Shown here in pieces: positions 31,587-38,889 of a stretch of DNA of 46,991 nucleotides (position 1 is the stretch's first letter; each line of letters starts with the position of its first letter). The notes under the pieces are model-generated. The model made no database searches. It worked only from the letters and a program-made list of their open reading frames with translations, and had not been told where the DNA came from. A program made the translations under genes and the position numbers. Source of the stretch: Candidatus Nitrosotenuis chungbukensis (GTDB lineage: Archaea; Thermoproteota; Nitrososphaeria; Nitrososphaerales; Nitrosopumilaceae); assembly GCF_000685395.1 (NCBI RefSeq), contig NZ_AVSQ01000023.1, forward strand, positions 1 to 46,991, in the 5' to 3' direction.

Positions 31587-33341
31587 GTGATGGAAAAAAA
31601 TCCTGGACTGCTAGAGTACATCCCAGGATCACAGTCGCTCCTGCTCCAAAAGAAAAACGAGCAGCCCCTTGAAGGATTTGCAGAAAACATCAAAGACAGC
31701 CTCATCGAGTACACGGAGGCTGGCAAAAGCGACGTTGAAAAAGGGCACAACTTTCTCCAGTGGGTCCTGACGCGGGTCTACGAGGCGACAGAGGACGACG
31801 CGGCAGATGCGATAATAGACGGCGCAAACGATCTTGGCATAGACGCGTACCTCCCAGTTGATTTTTCAGATAACAAGATTAGATTATTCCAGTCAAAGTA
31901 CGGAACGTCGCACTCTAACGAGGCAATAGCCAAGTTCAAAGACGATGTCAAAAGGCTCCTGAACCGGGACGTGACAAAGATGCGGCCAGAGCTTGCAAAT
32001 CTGGTGACAAAGATTCAGGAGAAAAACCTCAAGGTAGAGTGCTGCTACGTGACAAACCAAAAGGTGGACTACCAAAGCGACGAGTCAGTTGAGATACTTG
32101 ACATGGACAAGATAGTGCAGAACCTGTGGGACCGCATCAAAAAGCCAGCGGCAGGCAAAAAGTCCCGCATAAAATTAGAAAAAATGATCCACTACAAGAA
32201 CACGGTTCTTGGAGTTTTGAAATTGCGCGAGCTGACAGACTTTGTCGCAAAGAATCGCGATTATGTCTTTGAGTCAAACATCAGGCAGTGGATGCAGTTT
32301 AAGACAAACGTAAACAAGGGAATCAGGGAGACGCTTCAGAGCTCACCTGACAAGTTCTTTTATTACAACAACGGAATCACCATAGTAGTAAACGATTTTG
32401 AGGAGCTAGAAGAAAACAACATGATGCTGCACGCCCCGCAGATAGTCAACGGTGCACAGACATCAAACTCGATTTTGGATCACGCAAAGAGGACAAACAA
32501 TTTGGACGGAAGCATCACTGTTACAATCATAAAAGCAGACGACGAGCTAGACCAGAACAACATAACAAAGTACAGAAACTCGCAGAATTCAGTCAGGGGC
32601 AAGGACCTGGTATCCCTCATGGACTTTCACAAGTCCATCAAGTCGCAGCTTGAAAACTATGGATACTTTTATGAAATTCAAGCAGGCTCGTTTGACAGCA
32701 AGACAAAATCCCAGCAGACAGAGTTCAACGGCGATACCATATACAACAGGTACCTGCCTGACAATCACAAAAAAGTAATCGTTGCCAAAGACGCAATCCA
32801 GGTCTTGGTTGCAGGAATAGAGCAGAGGCCGACAGAGTCGTACAGCTCGCCTGCGCAGTTTTTGCCGCGGGGAAGCAAGTACGACGACGTGTTCAACGAA
32901 AATCTAAAGGACGACTACAGGCTGTTGCTCTACCCGTATCTCGTAAAAGAGTACGCAAAGAAGACTTTAGGGTACGGCAAGCGGGGAGGACACAAGACGA
33001 AAAGGTACGCTACTTTGTTTTTTGTCGGCGCATACTTTAGAATACTGCACCGAAGCGTGCTTGGGACAAAATCTGACTTTAAGGAAGACGTCATGAAGCT
33101 AGAGCCAATATTCAAAAGCTACAAGCTAAACGAGCGAATCATGAAGCTGACAGATGTCGTGGTGACAAAATTCCTAGAGGACACAGTAGTTGACGACGAA
33201 ATGGAGATAGCAAACACAAAGCACAACTTTTTCTCGCATCACGTGTGGAACGAGGCGATGCTCAGGGTAATTGACAAGAAGATAAGGCAGGAAGAGGACG
33301 AAATAGAGAGCATCAAAAAGCTTGTCAACAGCCTGCTGTGA
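31587..33341 (+). CDS. AIPR-family protein (abortive infection phage resistance) with nuclease-like N-terminus
   Basis: The 584-residue protein carries the AIPR core: FFYYNNGITIVV near 257-268 and APQIVNGAQTSNSIL near 282-296, followed by KYRNSQNSVRGKDL. The N-terminal quarter has a PD-(D/E)xK-like pattern, with NDLGIDAY (D86) and RLFQSKY (Q102, K104). AIPR proteins take part in phage abortive infection and in some restriction-like systems; in this family the N-terminal domain is a candidate nuclease. It has its own TATA-like CTAAATAC about 25 bp before the GTG. No methyltransferase is nearby. Confidence 0.85.
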   Translation: MMEKNPGLLEYIPGSQSLLLQKKNEQPLEGFAENIKDSLIEYTEAGKSDVEKGHNFLQWVLTRVYEATEDDAADAIIDGANDLGIDAYLPVDFSDNKIRLFQSKYGTSHSNEAIAKFKDDVKRLLNRDVTKMRPELANLVTKIQEKNLKVECCYVTNQKVDYQSDESVEILDMDKIVQNLWDRIKKPAAGKKSRIKLEKMIHYKNTVLGVLKLRELTDFVAKNRDYVFESNIRQWMQFKTNVNKGIRETLQSSPDKFFYYNNGITIVVNDFEELEENNMMLHAPQIVNGAQTSNSILDHAKRTNNLDGSITVTIIKADDELDQNNITKYRNSQNSVRGKDLVSLMDFHKSIKSQLENYGYFYEIQAGSFDSKTKSQQTEFNGDTIYNRYLPDNHKKVIVAKDAIQVLVAGIEQRPTESYSSPAQFLPRGSKYDDVFNENLKDDYRLLLYPYLVKEYAKKTLGYGKRGGHKTKRYATLFFVGAYFRILHRSVLGTKSDFKEDVMKLEPIFKSYKLNERIMKLTDVVVTKFLEDTVVDDEMEIANTKHNFFSHHVWNEAMLRVIDKKIRQEEDEIESIKKLVNSLL

Positions 33342-33496
33342 TTCAAAGGTACGATAGAAGTCTAACCACGTAAAAATTGCAGGAGATTTACAATGGCCAG
33401 ACGCTCTATCGTGATTTTTCTGCAAACTACTGATATTTAACAAATATTTTTGGACCGGATGAATAGGGTTTTTATATAGAAATCAAAGATGCGACC

Positions 33497-33667
33497 ATGT
33501 TGAAAGCCGTCGAAAAATGCTCCGTGTGCAAGGGTCCTATTGTGCAAAAATACATGCCAATGAAATCATGGAACGTAGACGGCATATTGTGCAGCGCGTG
33601 CTATTCCAAAAAGCTCGGAGAGTACTATCCAGGCGAGCATGTCAGGGTAAACACCGACAAGGAATAA
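33497..33667 (+). CDS. Small zinc-ribbon protein
   Basis: The 56-residue gene reads MLKAVEKCSVCKGPIVQKYM then a GILCSACYSKKL segment and a short charged tail. C8/C11 and C32/C35 form two CxxC knuckles. A TTTATATAG box (33471-33479) lies about 22 bp upstream of the ATG. It is below common length cutoffs. Nucleic-acid or protein binding is plausible. Confidence 0.78.
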   Translation: MLKAVEKCSVCKGPIVQKYMPMKSWNVDGILCSACYSKKLGEYYPGEHVRVNTDKE

Positions 33668-34291
33668 TCATTCAGAATTTTTGTACTTGTTGACATAGAT
33701 GCAGTTCCACGCAAGTGAGTCGTCCTTGACGTCCTTTTCTTCCAGAAACTTGATGTTTGTCACTGTTTTTTTCTTTTTTAGCAGGTTCACCACAAAGGAC
33801 TCGAATTTTTGGCACTCGCATGCCTCCACCAGACATGTGTCCTCGTGATCGTCTTTTCTGTGGCCGCAGTTGCATACTGTCTCATCCTTTGCGTTTGACT
33901 CGTTTTTTTCAGCATACACTGCAAACCTGATGTAGGCCTCGCCTGCGTGCCCCTTTTTGAACCGCTCATAGTTTTCCGACTTTTGCAAGACCTTGAAGAA
34001 CCCCCTGTTTTTGTCAGGTCTTTTGGAGTCTGAGCCCATTATGAACCAGTACTGGTCGCCGTTTTCGACAAACCGAATCTTGATGTCGTGATCGTTCCAC
34101 CAGTGAACCACGTTGTTCCACAGATCGTTTGCTGTTTTCCGCTCAGAAAACAAAGGAACGACGTTCATCCTAAGGTCATAGTACCTGTACGCAACCCCAA
34201 GAAAATCATCATACCATGGAACGGGACTGGACAAGCTTACCGGAAAAACACAGGATTCATTATTAATATGATCGGCGCATACAGAAATCAT
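33668..34291 (-). CDS. Hypothetical protein with C-terminal Cys/His zinc motif
   Basis: The 207-residue protein is soluble, with aromatic-rich N-terminal sequence (WYDDFLGVAYRYYDLRM, NNVVHWWND). Near residues 138-163 it has the ligand-rich stretch CNCGHRKDDH then C, C-x-C and a Phe. That gives five or more cysteines and two histidines in 25 residues, enough for one or two zinc ions. The N-terminal start is uncertain. It converges with the small zinc-ribbon gene (adjacent stops). No family assigned. Confidence 0.68.
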   Translation of the reverse strand: MISVCADHINNESCVFPVSLSSPVPWYDDFLGVAYRYYDLRMNVVPLFSERKTANDLWNNVVHWWNDHDIKIRFVENGDQYWFIMGSDSKRPDKNRGFFKVLQKSENYERFKKGHAGEAYIRFAVYAEKNESNAKDETVCNCGHRKDDHEDTCLVEACECQKFESFVVNLLKKKKTVTNIKFLEEKDVKDDSLAWNCIYVNKYKNSE

Positions 34292-34380
34292 CGATCAGCC
34301 CCAAGGACGCTCAAATCGTGAGTGAAATGATCGTGAGAAACATTAATACCCTTATATCTCAGTAAACCCGACTATCAGTC

Positions 34381-34662
34381 ATGACCACATACAGAACCAG
34401 TATGCAAATCGTAGCGGATCTGCTAGTTGCTACTGACCAGTGTGGACAAGAAGGCATCAAGGTAACATCCCTTCTAACAAAGGCAAATCTGTCACATTCG
34501 AGACTGTCCAAGTTTGTCGAAAACCTGACCGGTGCTGGCCTGATTAACAAAATTGACTTTGACGGCAAGAACACCTTTGTCATAACAACAAAGGGAAAGC
34601 AATACCTCGAGTCATACAGACGATTCCATGATTTAGCAGAATCGTTTGGTCTAGACATGTAA
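34381..34662 (+). CDS. Winged-helix DNA-binding protein (paralogue 2)
   Basis: The 93-residue protein aligns along its length with the product of 25708-25995: MTTYRTSMQIVADLLVAT, then the helix-turn-helix KANLSHSRLSKFVENLTGAG and a wing with FVITTKGKQYLESYR. A TATA box TTATATCT (34352-34359) is centred 25.5 bp before the ATG. The direct repeat ATCGTGAG (34315-34322 and 34330-34337) lies just upstream and shares GTGAG with the palindrome of paralogue 1. Confidence 0.83.
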   Translation: MTTYRTSMQIVADLLVATDQCGQEGIKVTSLLTKANLSHSRLSKFVENLTGAGLINKIDFDGKNTFVITTKGKQYLESYRRFHDLAESFGLDM

Positions 34663-34839
34663 TTATCGTCGTTTTGCTCTTGGCTGAGTTCGTCTTCTTT
34701 TGATTGTAGTGTATACGATTATGACCAGCGCACCTGCCAGCTGGGCGTAGAACAGCACCAGGTTTGGCGGGTCCCTCATTATCGCAAATACCATTCCCAT
34801 GGCAAGCATTACCATGATAATAATGAGGTACTTGCTCAT
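34663..34839 (-). CDS. Small two-helix membrane protein, divergent paralogue A
   Basis: From the chosen ATG the protein is about 58 residues: MSKYLIIIMVMLAMGMVFAI, a short DPPN turn, a second hydrophobic segment with AGALVIIVYTTI and a basic RRR-rich tail. The frame is open 13 codons further, but those codons would lie upstream of the expected transcript start set by the shared TATA box. The divergent gene at 34890 has the same layout (MSK, two helices, D-x-P turn, AGGALAIILY, basic tail). Confidence 0.65.
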   Translation of the reverse strand: MSKYLIIIMVMLAMGMVFAIMRDPPNLVLFYAQLAGALVIIVYTTIKRRRTQPRAKRR

Positions 34840-34861
34840 GCAAAGTCTAGATAAAAAAACA

Positions 34862-34867
34862 ATATAT
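34862..34867. promoter_or_regulatory. Bidirectional TATA box midway between two divergent genes
   Basis: The self-complementary core ATATAT is centred at 34864.5. It lies exactly 25.5 bp from the first base of the ATG at 34839 (minus) and 25.5 bp from the ATG at 34890 (plus). A single TBP site read in both directions would give leaderless transcripts for both genes. Confidence 0.6.
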
Positions 34868-34889
34868 CTTTTCAACATTGAGACAACCC

Positions 34890-35060
34890 ATGAGCAAGAC
34901 TCTGGAACTCATCGGCTTTGCACTGATCGGCGGGACGGCGTATTCGTTTTTGTTCATGACGGATAATCCTCTGCGATGGCCAGTGTTCTGGGGCTGTGCC
35001 GGCGGCGCACTTGCCATCATACTGTATAGAAGATCAAAACAGAAAAAAGCGCAGACATGA
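34890..35060 (+). CDS. Small two-helix membrane protein, divergent paralogue B
   Basis: From ATG 34890 the product is 56 residues: MSKTLELIGFALIGGTAYSF, a DNP turn, a second hydrophobic segment CAGGALAIILY and a basic tail RRSKQKK. An upstream in-frame TTG at 34878 would lie before the expected transcript start. It matches the divergent gene in length, topology and several positions, so the pair probably arose by duplication. Function unknown. Confidence 0.65.
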   Translation: MSKTLELIGFALIGGTAYSFLFMTDNPLRWPVFWGCAGGALAIILYRRSKQKKAQT

Positions 35061-35170
35061 GATCAGAAATTGTTTTTGTGGATCAGAAATAGAATTTGCA
35101 CAAATCAAGATAATGCGATTTATCAACCGACAGATCTATAAAGGAGGATTTTACGGTATTATTGGGGAGT

Positions 35171-35251
35171 ATGACGGAACAGACTAGTAAATGGTGGCAA
35201 GGACTTGCAAAAGAACTTGAGATGGACATAGAATCCCCAGAAGAACAATAA
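35171..35251 (+). CDS. Candidate 26-residue microprotein
   Basis: The frame reads MTEQTSKWWQGLAKELEMDI and ends with an acidic ESPEEQ tail. It would form a short amphipathic helix. A TATA box CTATAAAG (35136-35143) is centred about 31 bp upstream of the ATG, leaving a leader of about 5 nt. It is too short for a family match by eye. It sits between a membrane microprotein and tRNA-Thr. Confidence 0.4.
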   Translation: MTEQTSKWWQGLAKELEMDIESPEEQ

Positions 35252-35278
35252 ACGATCTTTTTTAAAATTAAATTTTAC

Positions 35279-35352
35279 AGCCTCGAGCGGGATTTGATCC
35301 CGCGACCTAACGCTTACGAGGCGTTCGCTCTACCAGGCTGAGCTATCGAGGC
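35279..35352 (-). tRNA. tRNA-Thr (anticodon CGT)
   Basis: On the minus strand the acceptor arm pairs GCCTCGA with TCGAGGC. The anticodon arm is AACGC-CTCGTAA-GCGTT, giving anticodon CGT. The T-arm has GCGGG-ATCAAAT-CCCGC, and the discriminator is T, as in archaeal tRNA-Thr. No CCA is encoded. Its TATA box (35375-35382) is shared in position with the divergent phosphohexomutase gene. Confidence 0.95.
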
Positions 35353-35374
35353 ATGTTTCGCAGAGTTATCAGAG

Positions 35375-35382
35375 TTTATAAA
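35375..35382. promoter_or_regulatory. TATA box shared by tRNA-Thr and phosphohexomutase gene
   Basis: TTTATAAA is centred at 35378.5. The tRNA-Thr 5' end (35352, minus) is 26.5 bp away and the TTG codon at 35406 (plus) is 27.5 bp away. Its near-symmetry allows use in both directions. Confidence 0.55.
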
Positions 35383-35405
35383 AAGCCTTTCTGACTTTGG
35401 AGCAA

Positions 35406-36683
35406 TTGAAAAAATCCATTTCTGGAATACGGGGGATTTTTGGAGACGACCTCACACTAAAAGACATATTGAAATTTTGCGGCAACTTTGCGCCGCTAAT
35501 AAAATCAAAAAAATGCGCAGTCGGAAACGACACCAGGCCGTCAGGGGACATGGTTCGGGAGACCGCAATTGCGGCACTGATGGGGCGGGGAATAGACGTG
35601 TACAACTTGGGAATGGTGCCAACGCCAGTTGTATTTAGGGAGGCCCGTAGGTACGGCGCAGGACTAGTCATCACGTCATCGCACAACCCGCTTGAGTGGA
35701 ACGGCCTCAAGTTTGTCATAGACGGCCGCGGTCCAAACGAAAAAGAATTTGAAAAAATTCTGCAGGAAAAGAAACATTCCTCTGGAAAAATCGGCACGGA
35801 ACATAAAATTTCATCAAAATACGTGCAGGAGGCATCAAGGATAATCGGAAAGGCAAGAAAGGTCAAAGTCACAGTAGATGTGGGCGGGGGCGCGGCGCTA
35901 GATGTTGCACCTTCCCTGCTCAGAAAAATTGGATGCATTGTCCAGGTGATCAACCCAAAGAGAGGTCCAGACCCGACTGCAGACCCGCTGACGCAGCTAG
36001 TTGGAATTAGCAAAAAGGCAGACATCGGGTTTGCGTTTGACCTGGACGGTGACAGGTTGGTAGTGGTAAAGGATGGTAAAAAACAGTCGCCAGACACAAC
36101 GCTTGCACTTGGAGTATCAAAGGCACTTGACCTTGGCTACAAGAGATTCTGCCTTAGCATAGACACCAGCATCGCAGTTGAGAGATACATCACAGATAAC
36201 GGCGGAGTGGTGGTTCGCTCAAAGGTCGGCGAGGCAAATGTCATAGATACGATGCTAAAGAAAAAGTGTCAGGCAGGTGGGGAGGGAAGCAGTGGCGGAT
36301 TCATACTGCCAGAGTTCAACATGTGCCGCGACGGAATACTGACCAGCGGACTGATTGCGGCAATGGATGGAAACAAAGTTGATCAGATAATACAGTTTGT
36401 AGACAGGTATTCCCAGCTCAGGACAAAAATCGCAATAGAGTCAAAGATTCACGACAAAGTATTAGAAAAATTCCAGAAAAACGTAAAGGGAAAATTCGGC
36501 AAAATCATAACGATTGACGGAGTAAAGGTAATTGTCGATGAGGACACGTGGGCCCTTGTTCGCAAGTCAAACACGGAGGACATCATTAGGATTTCCGTAG
36601 AGTCAAACGACTTGCAGAAGGCAAAGAGAATTCAAAAAGATATAACCGCGCTAGTAAAACAAAGCCATGACCAAGTTAGATGA
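35406..36683 (+). CDS. glmM: Alpha-D-phosphohexomutase (phosphoglucosamine/phosphomannomutase type)
   Basis: The enzyme moves a phosphate between the 1 and 6 positions of a hexose, supplying sugars for glycans. The protein of about 425 residues opens with SISGIRGIFG, has the catalytic serine loop VITSSHNPLEWNGLKF near 90-106, the metal loop FDLDGDRLVVV near 210-220 and the sugar loop GGEGSSGGFI near 290-300. GlmM versus ManB cannot be settled by eye. The frame reaches a TTG at 35397, but the TATA box at 35375-35382 puts the transcript start near 35405, favouring TTG 35406. The stop overlaps thiL by 17 bp. Confidence 0.88.
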   Translation: MKKSISGIRGIFGDDLTLKDILKFCGNFAPLIKSKKCAVGNDTRPSGDMVRETAIAALMGRGIDVYNLGMVPTPVVFREARRYGAGLVITSSHNPLEWNGLKFVIDGRGPNEKEFEKILQEKKHSSGKIGTEHKISSKYVQEASRIIGKARKVKVTVDVGGGAALDVAPSLLRKIGCIVQVINPKRGPDPTADPLTQLVGISKKADIGFAFDLDGDRLVVVKDGKKQSPDTTLALGVSKALDLGYKRFCLSIDTSIAVERYITDNGGVVVRSKVGEANVIDTMLKKKCQAGGEGSSGGFILPEFNMCRDGILTSGLIAAMDGNKVDQIIQFVDRYSQLRTKIAIESKIHDKVLEKFQKNVKGKFGKIITIDGVKVIVDEDTWALVRKSNTEDIIRISVESNDLQKAKRIQKDITALVKQSHDQVR

Positions 36684-37599
36684 AAAGGAAATAATCAAAA
36701 TATTTCAGAAGGGGTTTGGCAGGCAGGTCTCTGAGGATGTCGAGACGTTTCCACTTGGCAAAAAATTATGCGTGATCAAGACTGACACGCTTGTTGAGAG
36801 CACGGATATTCCCCCAAAGATGACACTGCACGATGCTGCAAGAAAAAGCATTGTGGCGTGCGTTTCTGATTTTGCATCAAAGGGTGTGCGACCGTCATAC
36901 TGCATCATATCTGTCGCAATACCAAGAAAATATTCTGCAAAAAAAATAAAAGAAATTGCAGACGGTTTCAGAGACGCATCGAAAGAATTCGGATTTAAGA
37001 TTCTCGGAGGAGACACAAACGAAGGCGAGGAACTTGTGCTGTCAGTGTCATTTTTTGGAATTGCAGACGACATAGTGCACAGAAAAGGCGCAAGAACAGG
37101 CGATTCCATAATAGTTACAGGTCCGTTTGGGAACGCATCTGCGGGACTAAAGCATGTGATGAGCGGGAAAAAGGCAGAGCCGAAATTTGCCAGGAAGATA
37201 AAGGATACGGTGTACCACCCCATGCCAAGGCTAGGCTTTGGGGTGTCTGCAGCCAAGTACCTCTCGTCTGCAATGGACTCTAGCGACGGGCTTTCCACCA
37301 CGCTAGTTGAGATGTCAGCCCAGAGCAAGAAGAAGTTTGTGATCAGCAGCCTGCCAATGGATCCTGATCTGGAACGATTTGCCAGGCAGAACAGGCTGGA
37401 TGTGATTGATCTTGTGTTCAACGGAGGCGAGGAATACGAAATTGTCGCAACTGTTCCGCAAAAAAATCTAAAAAAAGTAAAACAGATTGCAAAATCGCGC
37501 AAAATTTCCCTAATTGAGATAGGGATGGTCGAAAAAGGCAGTGGCGTGTTTCTCGCAGACAAGAAAATAAAGGCTGGCGGCTGGCTGCACTTTAGATAG
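36667..37599 (+). CDS. thiL: Thiamine-monophosphate kinase
   Basis: ThiL phosphorylates thiamine monophosphate to the active cofactor thiamine diphosphate. The 310-residue protein has the PurM/ThiL fold with the metal and nucleotide motifs KTDTLVESTDIPP near 38-50, KILGGDTNEGEE near 115-126, VTGPFGNASAGL near 156-167, AMDSSDGLSTTL near 201-212 and FNGGEEYEIV near 257-266. The start overlaps the phosphohexomutase gene by 17 bp, so both are translated from one message. Confidence 0.92.
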   Translation: MTKLDEKEIIKIFQKGFGRQVSEDVETFPLGKKLCVIKTDTLVESTDIPPKMTLHDAARKSIVACVSDFASKGVRPSYCIISVAIPRKYSAKKIKEIADGFRDASKEFGFKILGGDTNEGEELVLSVSFFGIADDIVHRKGARTGDSIIVTGPFGNASAGLKHVMSGKKAEPKFARKIKDTVYHPMPRLGFGVSAAKYLSSAMDSSDGLSTTLVEMSAQSKKKFVISSLPMDPDLERFARQNRLDVIDLVFNGGEEYEIVATVPQKNLKKVKQIAKSRKISLIEIGMVEKGSGVFLADKKIKAGGWLHFR

Positions 37600-37751
37600 C
37601 CGCGACATACGTTTTTCTATATTCAGCATACCACATGAATTGCCTAGCAATGAGGAGAAATAGAGCATGATAGAAAGATGATCACTGTTTCACGATCCGA
37701 GCTAGGTAACTCTGATTTTAGATTCAAATCCCGCAGAAGCCCTCTAAAACG

Positions 37752-37760
37752 TATTTTAAA
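37752..37760 (+). promoter_or_regulatory. TATA box for rps11
   Basis: TATTTTAAA is centred 27 bp upstream of the uS11 ATG at 37783, so the ribosomal protein gene here has its own promoter and a leaderless transcript. Confidence 0.6.
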
Positions 37761-37782
37761 CCCCCCAATGTTTCGATAAGCA

Positions 37783-38181
37783 ATGTCAGAAGACAAGGTC
37801 GAAAAGTGGGGTATTGCTCACATCTACAGCAGCTACAACAATACCATAGTACACATGACAGATCTGACAGGCGGAGAAACCATCGCAATCAGCTCAGGTG
37901 GACGACATGTGAGCGCAGACAGATACGAGTCATCCCCATTTGCCGCAATGAAGTCATCTAACGCAGTAGTAGAGGCAGCAAAGATCAAAGGATTCACAGC
38001 GTTTCACATTCGAGTCAGGGCAGTCGGCGGAGTAGGCTCCAGAGTGCCAGGACCGGGCGCACAGGCAGCAATTAGAGCTTTGGCAAGAGGCGGATTTAGA
38101 ATAGGAAGAATCGACGACGTTACACCAATTCCTCACGACACCACACGAAAGAAGGGTGGAAAGAGAGGAAGAAGAGTCTAG
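37783..38181 (+). CDS. rps11: Small-subunit ribosomal protein uS11
   Basis: The 132-residue protein is a standard uS11: [20 protein letters not shown] then [38 protein letters not shown] and the basic terminal [10 protein letters not shown]. It binds the platform of the small subunit. It stands alone here, not in a ribosomal-protein operon. The end overlaps the convergent hypothetical gene by 4 bp. Confidence 0.97.
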   Translation: MSEDKVEKWGIAHIYSSYNNTIVHMTDLTGGETIAISSGGRHVSADRYESSPFAAMKSSNAVVEAAKIKGFTAFHIRVRAVGGVGSRVPGPGAQAAIRALARGGFRIGRIDDVTPIPHDTTRKKGGKRGRRV

Positions 38182-38504
38182 ACCTCAACTAGTTTTACTT
38201 TAACCTTACATCCCTTTGATTGGAAATAGTCAGTTAGAAAATTTGTAAATTTTTCTTCGTGCTTGCTTCCTTTTGATTTTTTGATCATGTCGGCAAGTCT
38301 TTGCTCGATTTGCATCTGAAAGTTTGGCTTTATCCAGACCTTGAAAAATGTCCAGCCAAATCGCGATGTCGGCTGTCCAAAATCAAACTCGTTTTGCAGC
38401 CCGCACTTTGCTGCCAGTTCGGAGAGCGCGTTGTTGATTATCAGTTTGTCATCAAGATAATTGATTGAGCTTATTTCGTAGACAGCGTTAATCATTTGAA
38501 TCAT
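38178..38504 (-). CDS. Hypothetical protein downstream of PDCD5-like gene
   Basis: The 108-residue protein is soluble, with a helix-rich N-terminal half, a central [12 protein letters not shown] strand and a Lys-rich C-terminus ending VKVKLVEV. Family not recognised. Its start overlaps the preceding PDCD5-like gene by 17 bp, and that gene overlaps rtcB by 4 bp, so the three form a coupled unit. Confidence 0.7.
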   Translation of the reverse strand: MIQMINAVYEISSINYLDDKLIINNALSELAAKCGLQNEFDFGQPTSRFGWTFFKVWIKPNFQMQIEQRLADMIKKSKGSKHEEKFTNFLTDYFQSKGCKVKVKLVEV

Positions 38505-38889
38505 CTTTGGTTGTCAGTTTGTCAGAGAGTGAGACGAACTTGCCGTCCTGCTCTACGCTGATCTTAGTTGCCATCCTCACGCTGATTCCAACTGATCTAA
38601 ACAGTGCAAGCAGTTTTCCACCGTCAAGCTCCTCGTTTATCTCGCCAGCCTGGATTAATTCCCCAAGCTTGTCAACTATCATCTTGGTTTCATTTGGGAA
38701 CTGGCGCTCTGCATTTTGCAGCACCTCCATCCCCCGGTATCCAAGTTTTGAAATCAAAGTGTCGCGGAACGGCACGGTTTTTTTCTGCTCTGCTGCGGGC
38801 TGCGGCTTTGACTGGGACGTGATGTTTTTTTGCATTTCTGCCAGGCGCTTTGCCTTTAGCATTTCAAGCTCGTGGTCTTCGTCGCTCAT
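38488..38889 (-). CDS. PDCD5/TFAR19-like DNA-binding protein
   Basis: The 133-residue protein opens MSDEDHELEMLKAKRLAEMQ, which matches the N-terminal helix of archaeal PDCD5 (a run of E-x-L-x-x-[IL]-[RK]-x-[KR]-[RK]-x-x-E-[ML]-Q). A Lys/Gln linker and a helical bundle with LISKLGYRGMEVLQNAERQF follow, then an extra strand-rich end with GKFVSLSDKL that is longer than the usual PDCD5. DNA binding is known for archaeal members; the tail is unusual. Translationally coupled to rtcB. Confidence 0.55.
   Translation of the reverse strand: MSDEDHELEMLKAKRLAEMQKNITSQSKPQPAAEQKKTVPFRDTLISKLGYRGMEVLQNAERQFPNETKMIVDKLGELIQAGEINEELDGGKLLALFRSVGISVRMATKISVEQDGKFVSLSDKLTTKDDSND

Noticed and set aside
33342-33496. 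Possible 15-residue frame (MARRSIVIFLQTTDI) and the surrounding gap
   Set aside because: Too short and no TATA box at the right distance; the gap is best seen as terminator and promoter of the next gene.
35369-36097. 242-codon minus-strand frame opposite the phosphohexomutase gene
   Set aside because: The plus strand encodes conserved catalytic loops in this interval; the minus frame is Ser/Pro/Phe-rich shadow sequence.
36705-37562. 285-codon minus-strand frame opposite thiL
   Set aside because: The plus frame has all ThiL motifs. The opposite frame is open only through codon bias.
37660-37740. tRNA-like 3' fragment (GATTCAAATCCCGC) and C/D-box-like sequences (ATGATCA, CTGA) upstream of rps11
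   Set aside because: The T-stem has no matching 5' strand and no acceptor partner is present. The box-like motifs are only partial matches, so neither a tRNA nor a C/D RNA can be supported.
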